DNA from: Deltaproteobacteria bacterium
GTDB taxonomy: Bacteria; Desulfobacterota; Desulfuromonadia; Desulfuromonadales; BM103
Reading direction: 5' to 3'
Assembly (NCBI GenBank): GCA_024636215.1
Contig: JAGXHL010000092.1
Location: 76,713 to 140,712 of the forward strand
DNA length: 64,000 nt
Part shown: positions 1 through 7,576 of the stretch, one piece after another
Position numbering within the stretch: the stretch's first letter is position 1
How the letters are laid out: every line of letters starts with the position of its first letter
Notes under the pieces: model-generated
What the model was told of the DNA's origin: nothing
Seen by the model: only the letters and a program-made list of their open reading frames with translations
Databases searched by the model: none
Position numbers and translations under genes: made by a program

Positions 1-528
1 GATCTGCCGGGACAGGCAACGGCCGAGGTCCTTGCCCGCTTCGGCAAAACCATCGGCACTGCGCGCAGGCGCTACCGTTTGTTTGTCGAGGACGGCATTG
101 CAATGGGACACAGAAAAGATCTGACCGGTTCCGGCAAGCTGCTGCGACAGTCGTTACAGAATGGTTCCGAGGGAGAACTGCGGGATCCACGCGTATTGGG
201 CAGCGGGGAGTTCGTCGAGCAACTCCTTTTGCACACGGAATCGATTCAGACATTTCCGAAAGTGCATTTAGATGAGATTGTCGAGCGAGTCCGGGGGGAG
301 TTGGGCCTATCCTTAACGGAACTGACATCGCAAACCCGTGCGCAGCGTATTGCGAACGCCAGAAGCCTCATATGCCATATCGCCTTTTCCTGCGGTCACC
401 GAGGAGTCGATATCGCCCGCTACCTCAAAATCACCGGCGCCGGCGTAACCGTTGCTGCTCAAAGGGGGAAAAGGGTCATCGACGAGCATCCTGACCTGCT
501 CGCCATGATGAATAAATGCATTAGTTAA
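1..528 (+). CDS. REP-associated tyrosine transposase (Y1_Tnp/RAYT), C-terminal part, cut by the window start
   Basis: An open frame runs in from the left edge and ends at a TAA at 526-528, so only about 175 C-terminal residues are present. The string RRYRLFVEDGIAMG followed by DPRVLGSGEFVEQLL is typical of IS200-like REP-associated transposases. The last ~70 residues (ARSLICHIAFSCGHRGVDIA onward) resemble the DnaA C-terminal DNA-binding helix-turn-helix that is appended to these proteins in Geobacter relatives (family knowledge). The catalytic HUH motif and Tyr would lie upstream of the window. A TTG at 79 is only an internal codon of this frame. The protein likely binds and processes short palindromes; repeats of a related element occur at 937-1232 and 3328-3360. 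Confidence 0.8.
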   Translation, partial: DLPGQATAEVLARFGKTIGTARRRYRLFVEDGIAMGHRKDLTGSGKLLRQSLQNGSEGELRDPRVLGSGEFVEQLLLHTESIQTFPKVHLDEIVERVRGELGLSLTELTSQTRAQRIANARSLICHIAFSCGHRGVDIARYLKITGAGVTVAAQRGKRVIDEHPDLLAMMNKCIS

Positions 529-755
529 TGTTTTAAGTCCGTCCCCTTTGACAGGCCTTTTTCTGAGCGCGCGCCGGTAAAAACTAAAAAGGTCTTTTCC
601 CCCTGCTGGCGACAGGAAAATTTAATAACCTCGCTTGCGCTAATGTTTCTTCTTGCTATGATTCAATTCCTTTGTTGCTGGATTAATACATTATCCGTGG
701 ACAGAGTTAAACCCAATGACATTCAACGAAAACCTTTTTGACTGAGGGCCTCGCG

Positions 756-932
756 ATGAAGTTGGAATTTGAGCAGAGACATGTTGGCAAAGAAGACTCG
801 AGCGCATCCGAGGCGAGAAGACTGCTGAGGAAGAATTACGAGGAATTGAATGCTGTTATGGAGAGTGGGTATTTGCCTTATCTCAATCCAGCCATCATTA
901 CAAGGATGCGGGCTATTCTCGGAAATAAATAA
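756..932 (+). CDS. small hypothetical protein (58 aa)
   Basis: ATG at 756 is preceded by GAGG at 744-747 at normal spacing. An upstream TTG at 738 lacks a ribosome-binding site. The product is highly charged and helical-looking (MKLEFEQRHVGKEDS..., ending ITRMRAILGNK), with no membrane segment or cysteine. I do not recognise the family. It lies between the truncated transposase and the internally deleted element, whose terminal repeat starts 5 bases after its stop codon. Confidence 0.5.
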   Translation: MKLEFEQRHVGKEDSSASEARRLLRKNYEELNAVMESGYLPYLNPAIITRMRAILGNK

Positions 933-936
933 GGGT

Positions 937-1232
937 GTTCCGGGGACACCTCACTTAACTGCCCTTTTGGGCCCAGGTTTCATTTTTCGCAACCGACGAT
1001 TGAGCCGTTTCTCCAAATCATCGATGAAGGCTTCATTACCCATAGGCCTTCCGCTCCGTTCCCTCTCTGGACAACATGGTGTGGAATCCCGGGTACAGCG
1101 ACGCGTGCTAAACGTGCCATATCCCCCCTTATACATTTCAAGACATTAAACATTCAACTTTTATTCTAGCCCAACAAGGCTGCCATCCTCAATTAACACT
1201 TTCAAAAAAAATAAGTGAGGTGTCCCCGGAAC
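937..1232 (-). mobile_element. internally deleted RAYT/IS200-like element with 21-bp perfect inverted ends
   Basis: The segment is bounded by a 21-bp perfect inverted repeat (937-957 and 1212-1232, core CCGGGGACACCTCAC). Between the ends, the minus strand carries only the first and last parts of a REP-associated transposase gene (see 951-1120). It is too short to encode a transposase and looks like a non-autonomous deletion derivative. A single further copy of the end sequence is at 3330-3350 with one mismatch. Confidence 0.7.
951..1120 (-). pseudogene. remnant of REP-associated transposase: N-terminus joined out of frame to C-terminus
   Basis: Reading from ATG at 1120 gives MARLARVAVPGIPHHVVQRG, the classic N-terminus of Y1_Tnp/RAYT proteins. 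A different minus frame then gives GRPMGNEAFIDDLEKRLNRR... ending PGPKRAVK and TGA at 951-953, the classic C-terminus of the same family. The catalytic middle (roughly 150-200 residues in the family) is missing, and the two parts are in different frames, joined around 1060. It is therefore non-coding, a deletion product rather than a short gene. Confidence 0.8.
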
Positions 1233-1298
1233 CTCGAAACCTGTACACTTAGACGTTCTTACTACCATGCTTGAAATCTCATACACAGTCAAAAGACT

Positions 1299-1330
1299 GC
1301 CCTACAGGTTGATGTAGGGCGGCCTTTTTT
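1299..1330. terminator. bidirectional intrinsic terminator
   Basis: An 8-bp perfect stem (GCCCTACA 1299-1306 / TGTAGGGC 1313-1320) with a 6-nt loop is followed on the plus strand by GGCC and six T. On the minus strand it is followed by AGTCTTTT. The likely user is the minus-strand gene ending at 1391. Confidence 0.6.
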
Positions 1331-1390
1331 GGACCATCGTTAGGCTAGCTGGAGCGAACTTCAGCACGTTGAGGTTGTGACCGAGGATAA

Positions 1391-2023
1391 TTAATGCCCG
1401 TGCTTGCTTTCTGTGCTGACTGCGGACTCGCCATGATGTCCGGCGTTGGCTTTGATCAGGCTGTGCAGCCCTTCGACATAATGGGTGAAAACCACGTAAG
1501 ATTCGACATATTCACGCCCTTCATCGACACTGGCGTCGGCTTTTTTCTGCTTTTCGTAAGCACTGGCATAACGGGCGCGAATTTCTTTACCCAGGGCGTT
1601 GGTCAGCACGCTGACCAGTTTGTCGACAGAACCATTGGCCAGCGCCTGATCAGCCAGAGCGACCGCCGGATCGACGGCGGTTCCCGGTTTCAGACCGGTA
1701 TAGGGGGCTCCTTCGCCGGCACGGTGGATGCGTACCAAGGTCTCAAAAAAATACCGGTCCGCAAAGTCTTTGGCTTCGGGTCCCATTTTACGTATTGCCA
1801 GAGATTCTGTGAAGGCGGTCTTGATTGCTGCTTCCTGATCAGGTTTCACCCATTTCAGCAGCGGGGTCACGTCCCCTTTCTCCAATGCAGTCCGTGCGGT
1901 TTCGACCACCGGGCCATCCAGGGTGTCACAATGGGCCAACGCACTGACCGGTGCCGCCAACAGGAACATCAGCAAAAAAACCATTCCGGCAATTCCTTTC
2001 CCTCCCTGAGCTGAAACTTTCAT
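1391..2023 (-). CDS. exported DUF6448 family protein
   Basis: 210 residues. ATG at 2023 is preceded by AAAAGGAG at good spacing. An N-terminal signal peptide (hydrophobic GMVFLLMFLLAAPVSALA, cleavage near residue 30) is followed by AHCDTLDGPVV, a hallmark of this uncharacterised family. Other family-like motifs are FFETLVRIHRAGEGAPYTGL near residues 92-111 and VVFTHYVEGLHSL near 182-194. The C-terminus is His-rich (HHGES...SKHGH), so metal binding is possible but unproven. It is transcribed divergently from the ECF sigma gene at 2206, with an inverted TTTGTGACA/TGTCACAAA pair in the gap. A role downstream of that sigma factor is inference only. Confidence 0.75.
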   Translation of the reverse strand: MKVSAQGGKGIAGMVFLLMFLLAAPVSALAHCDTLDGPVVETARTALEKGDVTPLLKWVKPDQEAAIKTAFTESLAIRKMGPEAKDFADRYFFETLVRIHRAGEGAPYTGLKPGTAVDPAVALADQALANGSVDKLVSVLTNALGKEIRARYASAYEKQKKADASVDEGREYVESYVVFTHYVEGLHSLIKANAGHHGESAVSTESKHGH

Positions 2024-2085
2024 TTTGTTCTCCTTTTTTGTGGGTTAGTGTTACGGTTCACTCACTAGAACGGGAAGGTTTTTGT

Positions 2086-2154
2086 TTTGTGACAAAAAAA
2101 TCATCAGGTAGACGTTTTTTTTAATTTTGGCACCGCAGAAAAAAGTGTCACAAA
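2086..2154. promoter_or_regulatory. inverted TTTGTGACA / TGTCACAAA boxes in a divergent promoter region
   Basis: TTTGTGACA at 2086-2094 and its exact complement TGTCACAAA at 2146-2154 lie about 60 bp apart between the divergent DUF6448 and sigma-factor genes. Each could be half of a regulator site, or each could serve one promoter. No clear -35/-10 pair could be assigned. Confidence 0.3.
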
Positions 2155-2205
2155 TCTTCAGTCTGCTGCGTATTTACAAATAAGCGCAAAAAAGGAGCTG
2201 ACGCT

Positions 2206-2748
2206 TTGACTGACGAGGAACTTATGCTTGCCTATGCGATTGACGACATGGAGGCTTTCGAGATTTTGTATCACCGTCATAAAAATCGCATCTTTGGTTT
2301 TTTGCTGTCGAAGCTGAGAAACCAGACGGAAGCGGAAGAGGTTTTTCAGGCGGTTTTTACCAAACTGCATGTCGCCAGGGGGAAATATCGGGCGGAAATC
2401 CCATTTCTCCCCTGGGTGTTCACCATTGCGCGTCATGCCATGATCGATCATATCCGCCGGCGGGACAGCTATCAGAAGCACATCTCCAACTCCGAGGCAC
2501 CGCTGGAAAATTATGCTGCACCGGTGGAGGAGGCGTCTACGACCGATATTTCCACGATTGATCTAAGCCGTTTGAACGCAAGCCAACGCCAGGCTGTGGA
2601 TATGCGCTTTGCCCAGGGATTAACCTTTTACGAGATCAGCGAGCGTCTGGCGACTTCGGAGGAGAACGCACGCCAGATTATCAGCCGTGCGCTTCGTAAA
2701 CTACGCAAGCGGCTGACCGGCAAGGAGGTGAAGCGTGGCAAAAACTAA
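2206..2748 (+). CDS. ECF-type RNA polymerase sigma factor
   Basis: 180 residues with a TTG start at 2206, chosen because AAAGGAG lies at 2191-2197, 8 nt upstream, and no ATG is better placed. The sigma-2 region spans about residues 8-85 (FEILYHRHKNRIFGFLL, then FLPWVFTIARHAMIDHIRRR). The sigma-4 region spans about 120-170 (LNASQRQAVDMRFAQGLT... ARQIISRALRKLRKRL). Length and two-domain layout fit the ECF group. The stop overlaps the start of the next gene by 14 bp, implying translational coupling with a membrane protein that is probably its anti-sigma factor. Confidence 0.85.
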   Translation: MTDEELMLAYAIDDMEAFEILYHRHKNRIFGFLLSKLRNQTEAEEVFQAVFTKLHVARGKYRAEIPFLPWVFTIARHAMIDHIRRRDSYQKHISNSEAPLENYAAPVEEASTTDISTIDLSRLNASQRQAVDMRFAQGLTFYEISERLATSEENARQIISRALRKLRKRLTGKEVKRGKN

Positions 2749-3271
2749 GGATGAACAACAACTGGAGCAAGAGTTTGCTGAATTTATCGCCGCCGAGCCG
2801 CTGGCGCCCGCACCAGCTCTGGATGAGGTGATTTTACTACGGGTAGCGCGTGACCTGTGCCCCGCCCGCTGGAAAATCTGGGCCAGATTGACCCTGGTCC
2901 AAGTGACCGCAGGTCTTTTGACTCTGACGATCTGCCCACAGTTCGGAGTGGGATTCGGGCAGCACAATGAATTTCTGCACGCTTTGCACGCGGCAACGAC
3001 GCCACTGGTTTTCTATCTGCTGTGCGGACTTATTTTTGTCAGTTTCGGCGCCGGACTCGGGGGGCTTGTTTTAACGCGTGCCGAGATCCTCACCCTTGGC
3101 CAACAGAAATATCTCTACTTTACGGTTTATAGTCTGCTGAGCTATTTCGGTTTGGTGATTCTAGGTAGCGAGGCTTTTGTCATCATTTCCGTGGTCTGGG
3201 TCCTTGGCGCGTTGCTCGGGAACATCCTGACTTTTGCGGCAGTTATCCGGCTGCGTCAGTTTGCTCACTGA
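2735..3271 (+). CDS. membrane protein coupled to the ECF sigma gene; probable anti-sigma factor
   Basis: 178 residues from GTG at 2735, with GGAGG inside the sigma gene just upstream. The first ~50 residues are soluble and acidic (EQQLEQEFAEFIAAEPLAP), followed by about four or five hydrophobic segments, for example near residues 92-115, 127-145 and 150-172. There is no HxxxCxxC zinc anti-sigma motif. The anti-sigma role is inferred from the 14-bp overlap with the sigma gene and the cytoplasmic-tail-plus-membrane layout. The sequence itself is not a family I recognise. Confidence 0.6.
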   Translation: MAKTKDEQQLEQEFAEFIAAEPLAPAPALDEVILLRVARDLCPARWKIWARLTLVQVTAGLLTLTICPQFGVGFGQHNEFLHALHAATTPLVFYLLCGLIFVSFGAGLGGLVLTRAEILTLGQQKYLYFTVYSLLSYFGLVILGSEAFVIISVVWVLGALLGNILTFAAVIRLRQFAH

Positions 3272-3327
3272 CAACAAGAGGATTGGGGATAGTACTGAAT
3301 CCCCTGAGCTATGAGATCAAAGGGGGT

Positions 3328-3360
3328 GTGTTCCGGGGGCACCTCACTTAACTGCCCCCT
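3328..3360. repeat. solo end of the RAYT-type element
   Basis: 3330-3350 matches the 21-bp inverted end at 937-957 with one substitution. The bases after it (ACTGCCCCCTT) match the end of the transposase remnant's coding sequence (minus-strand codons for AVK before the stop). It is directly joined to the dispersed repeat beginning at 3361. Confidence 0.6.
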
Positions 3361-3465
3361 TCCAAGTGACAATGTGAGTGTTCGAAGAGTGATGTCTTGG
3401 CTGTTCCGGGGGCGGGGATTTGCCTTCGGGGCTGATCCGGTACGGGGCGTGAAGGCTTGGGCGAT
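3361..3465 (+). repeat. dispersed repeat family C, copy 1
   Basis: About 105 bp that recurs at 6296-6399 with roughly 85% identity by eye. It includes the shared core GAGTGTTCGAAGAGTGATGT and the tail CTGATCCGGTA. It has no sustained reading frame. The rest of the 3272-3620 gap, apart from the adjoining solo end, shows nothing else I can name. Confidence 0.6.
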
Positions 3466-3620
3466 TTGAGCCTCTTGACTCTCCTATATTTTTTGTTGTA
3501 GCGTGACACCGCCTTATATGAGGGGGGATGGAAATGATCCAGGCATAACTTGAAAGTACTACGGAACCGCTGTGGGCATTGTGCTGATCGCGGTTTTTTT
3601 AGTGGGCTAAGGAGGCATCA

Positions 3621-4001
3621 ATGAGTCAAGCAAAATTTGTTGTGCTGTTGTTTCTTTTCATCTTCATGTCGGCTGGTTGCATCGCACCCCTGCCACCAGC
3701 TCAATCTGCCAGAGACTTGAGTGCGATTGCAGGGAAGTGGCAAGGATCAATGACTTCTATGAGTGGAAAAACGTTCTTTGCAACGAAAACTATCAGTGCA
3801 GATGGTCGATATAAGCTAGACGCACCAGGCCTTGGCGTGTTCACAGGTTCGATTGCCGTCGTCGACGGTAAATACAGATCAAAAAGTGACTCCGACGGAA
3901 GAATGTTTACAGAAACGCTACATGAGGGTGATGGGAAACGAGTCCTTGTTTCAAGATCTGATGATGGGTTGAATCGCAGTCAGTACACCCAGCGGAACTG
4001 A
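3621..4001 (+). CDS. small predicted lipoprotein, unknown function
   Basis: 126 residues. ATG at 3621 follows AAGGAGG at ideal spacing. The N-terminus is a lipoprotein signal (MSQAKFVVLLFLFIFMSAGC) with a lipobox ending in Cys 20. The mature part is short and polar, with alternating hydrophobic strands (GKWQGSMTSMSGKTFFATKT, ADGRYKLDAPGLG), suggesting a small beta-barrel or lipocalin-like fold. No family is recognised. It is followed closely by an intrinsic terminator, so it is probably a single-gene unit. Confidence 0.65.
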   Translation: MSQAKFVVLLFLFIFMSAGCIAPLPPAQSARDLSAIAGKWQGSMTSMSGKTFFATKTISADGRYKLDAPGLGVFTGSIAVVDGKYRSKSDSDGRMFTETLHEGDGKRVLVSRSDDGLNRSQYTQRN

Positions 4002-4028
4002 ACTAACTTTTTTCTTGATTCAACTACA

Positions 4029-4057
4029 AGCCCCAGCCACCCCGGTTGGGGCTTTTT
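4029..4057 (+). terminator. intrinsic terminator after the lipoprotein gene
   Basis: A 10-bp stem (AGCCCCAGCC / GGTTGGGGCT, one G-T pair) with a 5-nt loop is directly followed by five T. Confidence 0.8.
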
Positions 4058-4230
4058 CATTTCCACAATGCTGCCTCCTCCCAAAATGTCGAAATATTGA
4101 TTATTATTGAACGCTATATTTAGGAATTTTTTTGACCCGAAAAGATGCGGCCACCTTGATTGATTTCCTGGTGGCCGTTCCTTTGCCGCATAGATCAGCA
4201 CGTTCTCATCCTCAGGATGATCACCTAGTT

Positions 4231-4794
4231 TTATCCGTCCGGAAGACCTGACAGATCACTGGCGATCACAACCTTTTCTCGCCGAACTTCCACCTCCCGG
4301 GGGGACAGCCCCAGCCCGCGCCTTTTCCGGATATCCTGCGGCGTGTAGAGTGCCACCCGTTGATCCGGCAGTCCCCGGCCGAAAGCGGTCAACACGTGGT
4401 TGAGCACCGCCGCCAGCTCGACGTCGTGCAGGTGCCCCATGGGGGGCATCGGTGCGCCCCAGCGTGAGCTGGTCAGGCCGTAGAGTAGCACGTCCACCAG
4501 CAGATCGCGCCCATCTGGGGCCAGGAATAGTTGAACGGTATGCTTCAGGCCCGGATACTGGTCCCAGCCATGACCATCCGCACCGTGGCAGTTTTGACAA
4601 TTGCGCCGGTAGGTGCTGGTACCCAGTTTCGACCATTCGAAGCTATAGCCGGGGGCCGGGACAAACTGCGCCAAAACAGTTTCTTCGCTGGATACGACCA
4701 ATTGCGCCGAGCGCACCCAACCGAAGAGCGCCGCTGCACCGAGCAGGAAAAGGGCGATCAGATAGATGGCGATGTTGGCCAGGAAATGCCGCAT
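4231..4794 (-). CDS. membrane-anchored mono-heme c-type cytochrome
   Basis: 187 residues. ATG at 4794 is preceded by GGGAG. One uncleaved N-terminal membrane helix (about 5-27) is followed by a periplasmic domain with a single heme site CQNCH at residues 66-70. A Met-rich stretch APMPPMGHL near 113-121 probably supplies the distal heme ligand. It starts 24 bp after the stop of the FAD/heme-b reductase gene, so the two form an operon. It probably exchanges electrons with that membrane reductase, although the direction and partner are not shown by the sequence. Confidence 0.75.
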   Translation of the reverse strand: MRHFLANIAIYLIALFLLGAAALFGWVRSAQLVVSSEETVLAQFVPAPGYSFEWSKLGTSTYRRNCQNCHGADGHGWDQYPGLKHTVQLFLAPDGRDLLVDVLLYGLTSSRWGAPMPPMGHLHDVELAAVLNHVLTAFGRGLPDQRVALYTPQDIRKRRGLGLSPREVEVRREKVVIASDLSGLPDG

Positions 4795-4818
4795 GGCGTC
4801 AGGACTCCCTCGTTTACG

Positions 4819-6129
4819 TCAGGCCAGGTTGAAGCGCTCCAGGTGAATGGATTCCTGGCGCACCCCCTTCTCCAGGAGTGCGTTCTGCACCGCATCCATC
4901 ATCGGCGGCGGGCCGCAAATGAAGATACGGTGATTCAGCTTATCGGGCAGATGCCTCTGCAATATCTCGGCGGTAATCATACCGCTTTCGCCCTGCCAGT
5001 TATCCGGCGGCTCCTGCAGCACGTAAACCACCTCCAGATCGAGCCCCTCTTGCAATCTTTCGAGTTCTTCGCGAAAGGCCAGCCCTTCCCAGGTCTGGTC
5101 GGCGTAGAACAGGACCACCCGCCGGGGATCGCGTCGGTCGGCCATGGTGCGCAAAAAAGACATCATCGGAGTGATGCCGACCCCGCCGGCGATAAAGACA
5201 TAACCGACGGCAGGGTAGCGGTCGATGCAGAAGGCGCCGTGTGGGCCATCGAGACTGGCGCGGGTGCCTGGGGCCACGTCCTTGATTGTTCTGGTATAAT
5301 CCCCGAGTTCCTTGATGTTGAACTCCACCCGCTGCCGGTGCTGCGCACTCGAACTGAAGCTGAACGGATGCTCTTCGAGGGTGAAGGGGGAGCCGAGTTT
5401 GAGCCAGGCGAACTGGCCGGGGGAAAAAGCCATCCCCGGATGGTCGACAGCTTCCAGCACCAGGGTCCAGGTATCGCCGCGTTCGGGGCGCACTTCCGTC
5501 ACTTGCCACTGGCTCCCTCGCTGCCAGGCAGGCTTGAGCATGCGCAGGTAAACCACCACGCCGACCATGGCCACCGCTATAAGGACCCAAATGACGGTCT
5601 TCCAGAGAGTATTGGTGTAGAGCCCCGCCATGGAGACATGTAATTGTGCGAAGACTACCGCCAGCACCCCGAGCAGCAGATGCGTAAAGCGCCAGTACTC
5701 ATAATTCAACTTCAACCGCTCGCGATAGATGGAGGTGACAGCGATGGCCAGCAGGGCCAGCAGACCGAGCAGGGCAAAGCGGCTGGCCCAGTTGCCGCTC
5801 AACGGATTGAGCAGCTTCGGGCGCGACGGGTTGTCGATAACGATGATCAGGGGGTGAACCAGAATAGCGGTAATGGCGATCAGCGCCAGCTGCCGATGAA
5901 ACTGAAGAATGACATCGATGCCGTACGGGGCAGTCACTGACTTGAAGCGGCCGATCAGCACAAACTGCACGGCGATCTGCGTCAGCCCGAAAAAGCCGAG
6001 CGCGACCGAGGTTTCGAGCCAGAAGAGACGCCCGGAGGGGACGGGGGCTACCAGCATCAGCCAGGTCGGCAGCAGCACCACCGCCAGGAAAAGAGCAAAC
6101 CAGAAGAATCCGGAGATCATGCGGTTCAA
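4819..6129 (-). CDS. ferric-reductase-like membrane flavocytochrome b (COG4097 type)
   Basis: 436 residues with a TTG start at 6129, or ATG at 6120 (AAAGGA is near enough for either). About six N-terminal membrane helices carry two His pairs spaced 14 apart (H78/H92 and H150/H164), the bis-heme pattern of ferric reductase/NOX-type proteins. A cytoplasmic FAD domain follows (HPFSFSS near residue 258), then an NAD(P) domain (GGVGITPMM near 320, CGPPPMMDA near 406). Expected role: moving electrons from NAD(P)H through FAD and two hemes b across the membrane, possibly to the cytochrome c encoded next. The final acceptor is unknown. Confidence 0.8.
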   Translation of the reverse strand: MNRMISGFFWFALFLAVVLLPTWLMLVAPVPSGRLFWLETSVALGFFGLTQIAVQFVLIGRFKSVTAPYGIDVILQFHRQLALIAITAILVHPLIIVIDNPSRPKLLNPLSGNWASRFALLGLLALLAIAVTSIYRERLKLNYEYWRFTHLLLGVLAVVFAQLHVSMAGLYTNTLWKTVIWVLIAVAMVGVVVYLRMLKPAWQRGSQWQVTEVRPERGDTWTLVLEAVDHPGMAFSPGQFAWLKLGSPFTLEEHPFSFSSSAQHRQRVEFNIKELGDYTRTIKDVAPGTRASLDGPHGAFCIDRYPAVGYVFIAGGVGITPMMSFLRTMADRRDPRRVVLFYADQTWEGLAFREELERLQEGLDLEVVYVLQEPPDNWQGESGMITAEILQRHLPDKLNHRIFICGPPPMMDAVQNALLEKGVRQESIHLERFNLA

Positions 6130-6295
6130 TTCGTCAGTCCTTTCACCAAGCGAATCAAAGGCGTGGATTGTAGCAGTTTGACTCCATCAGTTTACATTAT
6201 CGTCGGCAGATTGCAGGCCGGTTGCACTCTTTCCTCCCTTCGCGAGGTCGCTCTTTTCTTTTGCCCTCCGGTCCATATCCGAGCCGAACTCTCCT

Positions 6296-6399
6296 TCCAA
6301 TTGACAGTTTGAGTGTTCGAAGAGTGATGTCTTGGCTGTTCCAGGGCGGGGGTTGGTCTCCGGAACTGATCCGGTATGGGGCGTTAAGGCTGGGGCGAG
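6296..6399 (+). repeat. dispersed repeat family C, copy 2
   Basis: Second copy of the repeat at 3361-3465, in the same orientation. It lies in the 285-bp gap between the reductase gene and a small DUF3147 gene. Nothing else is visible in that gap. Confidence 0.6.
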
Positions 6400-6414
6400 T
6401 TCACTTCGTCGACA

Positions 6415-6765
6415 TCATAGTTTTACACCAAAGTGGTTCAGCAGGACTATCAGCAGCAAGTAGCAAAGAGCAGTCAGGCAAACTGAAAGACTCAGGCTCA
6501 GATAGAAGTTGAGTCCTTGCTTCAGCATCACCGGCAGAGCAATGAATAGAGTCAGGGAAGGCAGTACCAACCAGAAAATATTGACCGACAAGGAACTGAC
6601 TTTCGCCACATCCCTGGTATCGATATAGAGCCAGAGCATAGCCAGAACAGAGACCAGTGGAATGGAGGCCAAAATCCCTCCGAGCAGGGAACTTCTCTTG
6701 GCTAACTCGGAGATGATGACGACCAGGCCTGTCGTGACAACGATTTTGATCAAATAAAAGGACAT
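6415..6765 (-). CDS. DUF3147-like small membrane protein
   Basis: 116 residues from ATG at 6765; a TTG at 6774 is the alternative. Four hydrophobic helices fill almost the whole protein, for example LIKIVVTTGLVVIISELA and LGGILASIPLVSVLAMLWLY. This layout, including SLLGGILASIPLVS, matches the DUF3147 family, whose function is unknown. It stands alone downstream of an amber-interrupted gene on the same strand, 32 bp away. Confidence 0.6.
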   Translation of the reverse strand: MSFYLIKIVVTTGLVVIISELAKRSSLLGGILASIPLVSVLAMLWLYIDTRDVAKVSSLSVNIFWLVLPSLTLFIALPVMLKQGLNFYLSLSLSVCLTALCYLLLIVLLNHFGVKL

Positions 6766-6797
6766 GCCTATCAACTAGTTACTGTTATGGGGAGGAT

Positions 6798-7133
6798 TCA
6801 GTGCCTGGTGCCGGTTGCCGTCTTCCCATCCAGCGTACCGACATCGTATTCCACATCCTGCAGGGTAACACCGTAGACCCGATGCAGGTTTCTGTTGATG
6901 GCCTCTTTCACGACCGTGAATTCCTCGGCAGTCTTCACGTCACCGCGCAGCACTCTGTCTTTCACCCCGCTGTCGCGCTAAACGAAGTGCGCCCACTCAA
7001 TCGTGCCGTCGGCCTTTTTCTTGGCCAGCAGCTTGTATATCCCCACTTCCGGAATCGGCGCAGTGGCCCATCCGCCAAAAAGCTCTTCGCCCTTTTCGAT
7101 GCTCAATATGGCAACTCGGGAGAGATCGGACAT
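6798..7133 (-). pseudogene. 111-codon gene interrupted by one in-frame amber codon
   Basis: ATG at 7133 has a very strong ribosome-binding site (AAAGGAGG). The frame runs MSDLSRVAILSIEKGEELFG... to IEWAHFV, meets TAG at 6978-6980 (codon 52), and continues without other stops as RDSGVKDRVLRGDVKTAEEF... to GTRH and TGA at 6798-6800. Amino-acid use on both sides looks like normal coding sequence, and no start or ribosome site follows the TAG. The simplest reading is a recent CAG-to-TAG nonsense change. The family is not recognised: a small soluble protein without membrane segments. A 51-residue truncated product may still be made. Confidence 0.65.
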
Positions 7134-7576
7134 GGTTTTCCTCCTTTCCTTCTCAAATGAAAAAATTGACATAACATGACAACAGCAGCATTGGGGACTG
7201 GTCTAGGATGGCCATGACTCCCCCTGAAATTATGATAAAATGACTTACTAAATACCCGATAATTTAGCATCTTTTTCATAATTTCCAAAACCAAAACAAC
7301 ACTCTCGGCAGCGTGTTCGGGGATTGCAGACATTACAGCTTTGCCGATTCGGGGTTGCTTTGAAATGAGAGAACACCAAACACGGCCGTCAATCCACTCA
7401 TCGCAAGCATTCCCGTTTGAAACCCAATGCGTTCAATAACAGTGGAGCAATATTTCCCTCAAAGGCGGATCACTGATTGAATATTCTGCGACTTTTATGT
7501 AACTTATTAATCGTAAGAAGGTTTCGTTCTGAACTCGGCATACACATCACACCGATATTAAGGAGTATATGGCATT
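7134..7576. other. 443-bp AT-rich intergenic region
   Basis: It separates a minus-strand gene from a plus-strand gene, so it must hold two promoters. I see no well-matched -35/-10 pair, hairpin or coding frame, only a strongly AT-rich stretch around 7225-7300. Confidence 0.4.

Noticed and set aside
4531..5643. 370-codon plus-strand open frame opposite the cytochrome and reductase genes
   Set aside because: It spans two minus-strand genes with clear heme and FAD motifs; no start signal.
6978..6980. Pyrrolysine codon
   Set aside because: No supporting element was seen, and a single CAG-to-TAG change is simpler. Kept only as a check under the finding.
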